From NCBI GenBank assembly GCA_026225945.1, contig JAMJFZ010000597.1, positions 5,846,001 to 5,910,000 of the forward strand: a stretch of 64,000 nucleotides of DNA, written 5' to 3'. Position 1 is the stretch's first letter. Each line of letters opens with the position of its first letter. Positions 59,801 to 64,000 of the stretch are shown here, piece after piece. Source of the DNA: Cricetomys ansorgei. Its lineage: Eukaryota > Chordata > Mammalia > Rodentia > Nesomyidae. The notes under the pieces were generated by a model that saw nothing but the letters and a program-made list of their open reading frames with translations, was not told the DNA's origin and ran no database searches. The position numbers and the translations under genes were made by a program.

Positions 59801-61045
59801 TCCCTGACTCTGTGATTAAATTCCTTCAATTTGCTCAGAGTAACAAAAGTATAGTTTGAATACCTGAGCAGGTGTCCATCACCTATAGCTTTGGGGAAAC
59901 TGAGGCCTGAGAATTGTGTTGAACTAAGAAATGTGCTAGAAACTATAGATTGGACATACCCACGGGAGATCTGAATGGACCACCCGAGAAGATGGAAGCA
60001 GGGAGTTGGGGTACTGGGTGAGACACTAAGCTAGCGAGATATACAGTCCTCGGATGTGCCTACGAAATGCTGCTATGGACCACCATGGTTTGTGATGGCC
60101 TGAGGGTGAAGCACAGAGTATGCCCACGAGAGACTGTGTGCTGTTTTTCTGAATCTAACTGAGGACAAGTTCTCTGAAGTGCTCCAATCTGGAGATAAAT
60201 TATTTGATATTGCAGAGTTACGGTTACCATGTTGGAGGGGAAGAGGGAGAAGTGTGGAGGGTCAGGAACAAGTTGGGGAGGGAGAAGTGGAGAGAGAGAC
60301 AGAAGTGTCAGCATATGTGGGCCTGCGTGACACCCCACCCCTCCCCCACTGCCAGGCTGCACCATCAGAATCCTGCTTTTGCAGGACCAGATAATTTCAG
60401 CTGCCCACAGTTCAGACCTGGGCTCCTCCCCAGAGGCCACCCTCGCTCCTTTCTCATGCATCTCTGAACAGGTATATTGCTTCCTGACTGTTCACTGAAC
60501 CACAGAAGTTTGGCAAGGACCCATTCATTCTGTGTGATTCCAACCCTTGATATGGGCGTAACCTCCATCCCTTGGGTTCTCATAAAATCTCAAGCTAACC
60601 ACCTTTCCTGAGAGCCCCTCAGCGGCACACACATGAAAGGAAGAGCCCATTTCATTAGGACCAAGCATCTATCCTGTCTGTGCCCACAGCTAATGGTCTG
60701 ACATCTGTGGGAAGAAACCTCAGACAACCGATTTATTGATGGAGAGATTTAGTACAATCCCAGCTCCTGACCACCATGACTTCTGGGAAATGTTAGCAGT
60801 AAATGTCCATCTCCAAAAAGCACTCTGTGGGTTGTGCTTGCCTCTCCCAGGAGCTTATAGAGGTCTGGAAAGCTCACCCGCCTGACTCCTCCTCCAGGGT
60901 CCTGCTGCCAAGTCCCAAGCTATGGCCTCTAAGGACCCCGAGTCCATCCCCAGCATCTTTCTTTCTAAAACTGAGGATCGGCTCACTATCTTCTCTTTTT
61001 ATGCTAAAAACAAGGCAATAATGGAGTATGTTGTTTCCTTGATAG
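56853..61045 (+). other. Mical2: Intron, 4.2 kb
   Basis: Unusually poor in SINEs for this window; I recognise none between about 57300 and 60900. It shows short CA and purine-rich stretches but no exon with compatible splice sites. Its last 124 bases are open in the frame of the next exon, starting from an ATG at 60922. Confidence 0.6.
60922..61045 (+). promoter_or_regulatory. Mical2: Possible alternative first-exon extension with in-frame start codon
   Basis: ATG at 60922 has G at -3 and G at +4, a strong Kozak context. From it the frame is open through MASKDPESIPSIFLSKTEDR and into exon 61046-61200 without a stop, so a transcript starting just upstream could make a protein with a new 41-residue N-terminus and the Micalcl region only. 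No TATA box or CpG island is visible nearby. This is inference; it may simply be open intron. Confidence 0.3.
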
Positions 61046-61200
61046 ATTCGATACCCACGAATAGAAGAGCACGGTCACCTCCTAAGGAGCCTCCTCCTCC
61101 TCCTCCTCCTCCATCTTTGTCTTCTTCATCTTCCCTGCCATCTTCCTTTTCTTTAACCAGTGTACCTGGGCACACGACAGACAATTCCTACCCTCCTCAG
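61046..61200 (+). CDS. Mical2: MICAL2 long-isoform exon with polyproline and polyserine runs
   Basis: Completes Asn, then encodes SIPTNRRARSPPKE, eight prolines, SLSSSSSLPSSFSLTSVPGH and TTDNSYPPQ (phase 1 in, phase 0 out). The proline run at 61090-61113 is seven CCT codons and one CCA, so it is also a microsatellite; a serine-rich run follows. RARSPPKEPPPPPPPP matches MICALCL. It is a likely SH3/EVH1/profilin ligand region. The acceptor is TTGATAG ending at 61045, with a poor pyrimidine tract, and the donor is GTAAGT at 61201. Confidence 0.9.
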
Positions 61201-62346
61201 GTAAGTGCCCCCGAGGGCCCTGCACAGGAGATGGGAAGGCCAACTGACCATGCTCTTCACACGTAATTCTGGATTCTAAGCGCCCACAGATGCCTCCCAA
61301 GTGCAAAATCTGGGCAGAGCCGGGCTCCTCTGTGGGCCTCTGTTTATGTGGGCCTTTCATAAAAGCTCATCCTGCCCTTCCTGGGCCACATGAACACAGC
61401 CACCCCATTGGCAATCTTTTGGGGTATGGACTCTGTGCCACGTTCTTGACTGGGTGGTGAGGGAGACAGGCATGGTACATATGCCCCTGAAGAAGTTCAC
61501 ACAGGGAAGTACAGCCAGAAGGTGAAAGGCCCAGAAATAAGGGTGGTCTCAGTAGCATCAGGGGACCTTTAGAACAACGTCTATCTAGAGCAGAAAGCAT
61601 CATCACCGAGATGGATCACTGGACTCTTTCTTTCCTTGTGCACCATGCAGTCTCTATAACTTGCCCACACTGTGCTAGATTCCATAGAGTCCTCAGAACA
61701 GGAAGCTATGTACCCTTTTGAAGCCTTGTGACCCATGGCCTGTCCCTCAGGCCCCAGGACTCTTGGCAGAACATAGCCACTCTCCATAGAGTCCATTTAC
61801 ATTTTTCTAAGTTCCCATATGCTGCACATCACAATTTCTTTCACAATGGTGCAAGATATGACATTTAGAAGGGTCCTTGGCAGTCCCAATGGAAACAGTT
61901 CAACTCAGAATGTTGTCACTCTTTACCTCCCCCAAACTATGGTTGGAGAAGCTAAGACTTCTTAGATGTCAGCAAAGCATATCTATGGGAAGAAGGTCCC
62001 CTTTAGTAAAAGCAGTGTTTGAGCAAACCATGGGGAACCTAGCCTGTCCTACCTGTGCTTACTGCTCAGGAGCTTGTCAAGAACAACATCCATGTCCTGG
62101 CTTTCCTCTCACTTATTCTAAAGCCTTGAATGTGCTTTCATTAGAGAATATTTAAGGACTGCAGGTAGATGCCAGCAAATTCCAAACGGACACTTAGAAC
62201 AAAGAGCAACCTTTCTGAACATTCTGACTTTGAGTTTCTAAGAGCAAGGGAAAGGAAGGAAGTGACATCTGGACTGATTCTCATCTTCCCATAAAATTAA
62301 ATTCTAGGAGTTTTAAGTAACTGGTATTTCTGCCCATGCGCTGTAG
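61201..62346 (+). other. Mical2: Intron, 1.1 kb
   Basis: No SINE or other feature recognised. It ends at GCTGTAG (62340-62346). Confidence 0.7.
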
Positions 62347-63631
62347 GTGCCAGCTTACAACCTCCACTCCCCACAGGTCTCCAGAGATAATATCAGCCCC
62401 ACTCCACTCTACCTGAGACGTGCCAGGGCTCCAGGGATCTTGAAGGAACTTCCCCTCTGTCTGCCTCATGGGCCCATGCTGGAGAGCACTGGTGGAGAAG
62501 GCCTCAGAAGCCCTACAGTGATGGTTTCAGATGGTTGCCAGGAAGCACAGGCTCCTCTTGGGAGCACCAAAAGCATGCCAGAATACTCCCACCCTATCAC
62601 AGGAAAGGACCAGTATTTGCCCAATCCAAACCTTGCTCTCGGGGCTGCAGGGAAGCCAGAAGAAATGAGTAAGGGACCCAGGAGGAAACAGACAGGTGGC
62701 CCAGAACGGTCCGAGTCAAGGAAGTTGGGTTTGAAGAAATTAGTCCTCACTCCGGAGCAGAAGACCATGTTGCTAGACTGGAATGACTCCACCCCCGAGC
62801 ATAAGGCCAGAGGGCGGCCCTCCCAGGAAATTGCTGAGAATGGTAAAGGCCGTCCCTGGAAGCCAGTCCGTTCTTCTTCCCTCCCTCAGGCAGTGAAAGA
62901 GAAACTGCTGTCCCAGACAGGGACCCTGGAGGAAATGGGAACCCCAGCTGTCAAGTCACCACAGGAGCGAGATGTGCCTCCACCCAAGTCCCCCCTGAAG
63001 CTCATAGCAAAGGCCCTCCTAAGGTCCCTGATCCCCAATTCTGAAAGTGGAAAGAAGACCTGCCCCAAATCAGAGTCAAAAACTTTGCCTCGGGGACAGC
63101 CACATGTCTTCACTCGCTCCTTTAGCCTTCGGAAACCCAGTTCCAATAAAGATGGGGACCAGCAGTCTCCAGGGAGACACATAGCCAAGAAGGCCTCAGC
63201 CTTCTTCTCTCTGGCTTCTCCAACTTCTAAGGCTGCCCCGGCCTCCAACCTTACCCCTCCTGACCCCAAACTCCGCACCCGGAGTTTGCCCAGTCGTCCA
63301 TCCAAGGCGTTCTTTGCAACCACATCCCCATCACCTGGCAGCAAGATTGAAGATGTCCCCACCCTCCTGGAGAAAGTAAGTTTGCAGGATGCCACTCATG
63401 TTCCAAAGAAAAGAGCCTCACATGTTTCCTCCCTTGGCCTCAACGATAAATCCTCTGAGAGTTTTCTTCAGGAAGTCAAGCAAAGAAAGAACACTGGGGA
63501 CCTTTTTCATATCCCCAAGGAGAAGGGGCTACCCGGGAGCAGAGTCCCATCCTTGGAGAAGCTGGGACAGCCTTTTGACAACACCTCCCTGGGGCAGGTG
63601 GCACAGCCTTCCTCTGCAGGGCGAGATGCAC
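62347..63631 (+). CDS. Mical2: MICAL2 long-isoform large exon: basic, Ser/Pro-rich region
   Basis: At 1285 bases it is the largest exon in the window, encoding 428 residues plus one base (phase 0 in, phase 1 out). It begins VPAYNLHSPQVSRDNISPTP, LYLRRARAPGILKEL. It is recognised as the main MICALCL exon. Composition is disordered: many Ser, Pro and Lys, no hydrophobic core, and short conserved islands such as LKKLVLTPEQKTMLLDWNDS, SPLKLIAKALLRSLIP, FTRSFSLRKPSSNK and ASAFFSLASPTSKAA. SPLKLIAKALLRSLIP may be an amphipathic helix. The family has been reported to bind ERK2 in testis (Ebitein1); the SP/TP sites here are consistent with a MAP kinase substrate, but I see no unambiguous docking motif. 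A second acceptor at 62376 would drop ten residues in frame. The donor is GTAAGT at 63632. Confidence 0.93.
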
Positions 63632-64000
63632 GTAAGTGGTTTTCCTAGTAGTCTAGACTAGAGTTTATGCTGGGCAGTTAGTCATCTCGCTGTGCACTTT
63701 GATTTATTTCTCCAATTCATTCTGACAAAAGTGGAAAATTTGGGACTGGTGAGATGGCCCATCTGGTCTAACGGCTCTTGTCACCTAGCCTGATGGCCTG
63801 AGTTCCATCCCCAGGACCCGCCTGGTGGAAGGAGAGAACTGACTCCCACAGGCTGTCCTCTGACCTCCGCCTGTGTGCCCCCTCCCCGACTACACAAAGA
63901 CATCAACGTAACTGAAAAAGTCGTAAGGAAACTTGAAAACTTTATAAGGAAAATCTGAAAAAAAATGAAATTATGTTATAGAAAGAGTTGAATTAACAAT
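63632..64000 (+). other. Mical2: Intron (5' part) leading out of the window
   Basis: It contains a B4/RSINE-like SINE at about 63748-63910 (GGGACTGGTGAGATGGCCCA head, GAGTTCCATCCCCAGGACCC B box, GGAGAGAACTGACTCCCACA). The bMERB-type exons are expected further downstream, outside the window. Confidence 0.75.
63748..63910 (+). repeat. B4/RSINE-type SINE
   Basis: tRNA-like head and B box followed by TGACCTCCGCCTGTGTGCCC, the usual 3' part of this rodent SINE class. Confidence 0.75.

Larger units (their letters stand above)
1..64000 (+). other. Mical2: Mical2 gene, internal part (both gene ends lie outside the window)
   Basis: Twenty-one coding exons, all on the + strand, chain through consensus splice sites into one reading frame. 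They are recognised from family knowledge as MICAL2: the end of the flavoprotein monooxygenase domain, a CH domain, a basic nuclear-targeting cluster, a LIM domain, then the Micalcl (MICAL C-terminal-like) region. MICAL2 is known to oxidise actin methionines and promote F-actin disassembly, including in the nucleus, where it affects SRF/MRTF signalling. The 5' exons with the N-terminal FAD-binding GxGxxG motif and the 3' bMERB-type exons are not present. SINE content indicates a muroid rodent. Gene identity is close to certain; the species is not determined. Confidence 0.96.

Noticed and set aside
62886..63395. 169-residue open frame on the minus strand
   Set aside because: It is the antisense of the large Micalcl-type exon, explained by its codon composition.

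Overview
The window is a piece of a mammalian chromosome: coding exons 23 to 1285 bases long sit between introns of up to about 8 kb, bounded by GT/AG splice sites. Its interspersed repeats are B1, B2, B4 and one ID-like SINE, plus several (TG)n microsatellites, so it comes from a muroid rodent. ID-type SINEs are scarce, which argues against rat, but I did not fix the species. All recognisable coding sequence is on the + strand and belongs to one gene, Mical2 (F-actin monooxygenase), including the 3' part formerly annotated separately as Micalcl. I found no second gene, RNA gene or CRISPR array.

Layout. Bases 1-783 are intron. Exons from 784 to 3317 finish the FAD-dependent monooxygenase domain. 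Exons at 4271-4418 and 5302-5501 carry the calponin-homology (CH) domain. Exons 5802-5908 and 12226-12294 carry a basic cluster that looks like a bipartite nuclear localisation signal. Low-complexity linker exons run from 15706 to 20289, and exon 28572-28679 leads into the LIM zinc-binding domain in exons 29941-30127 and 31771-31859. At 33541 there is a branch point. If the exon is read through, it gives a unique 97-residue tail with a strongly hydrophobic segment, a stop at 33934-33936, a 3.4 kb 3' UTR and an AATAAA at 37367. If the internal donor at 33644 is used, the frame continues into the Micalcl-type exons at 45656, 49392, 56778, 61046 and 62347. The window ends inside the following intron, before the C-terminal bMERB-type domain expected of long MICAL proteins.

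Every exon junction listed keeps one open reading frame; I checked exon lengths and phases by hand. The long product would join an actin-oxidising enzyme, CH and LIM modules and a long basic, Ser/Pro-rich region. The short product would end soon after LIM with a possible membrane-associating tail. The most interesting points are this branch point, a recurring TRSxSL-type basic/serine motif spread over distant exons, and an in-frame open extension with a good Kozak context upstream of exon 61046 that could serve as an alternative first exon.
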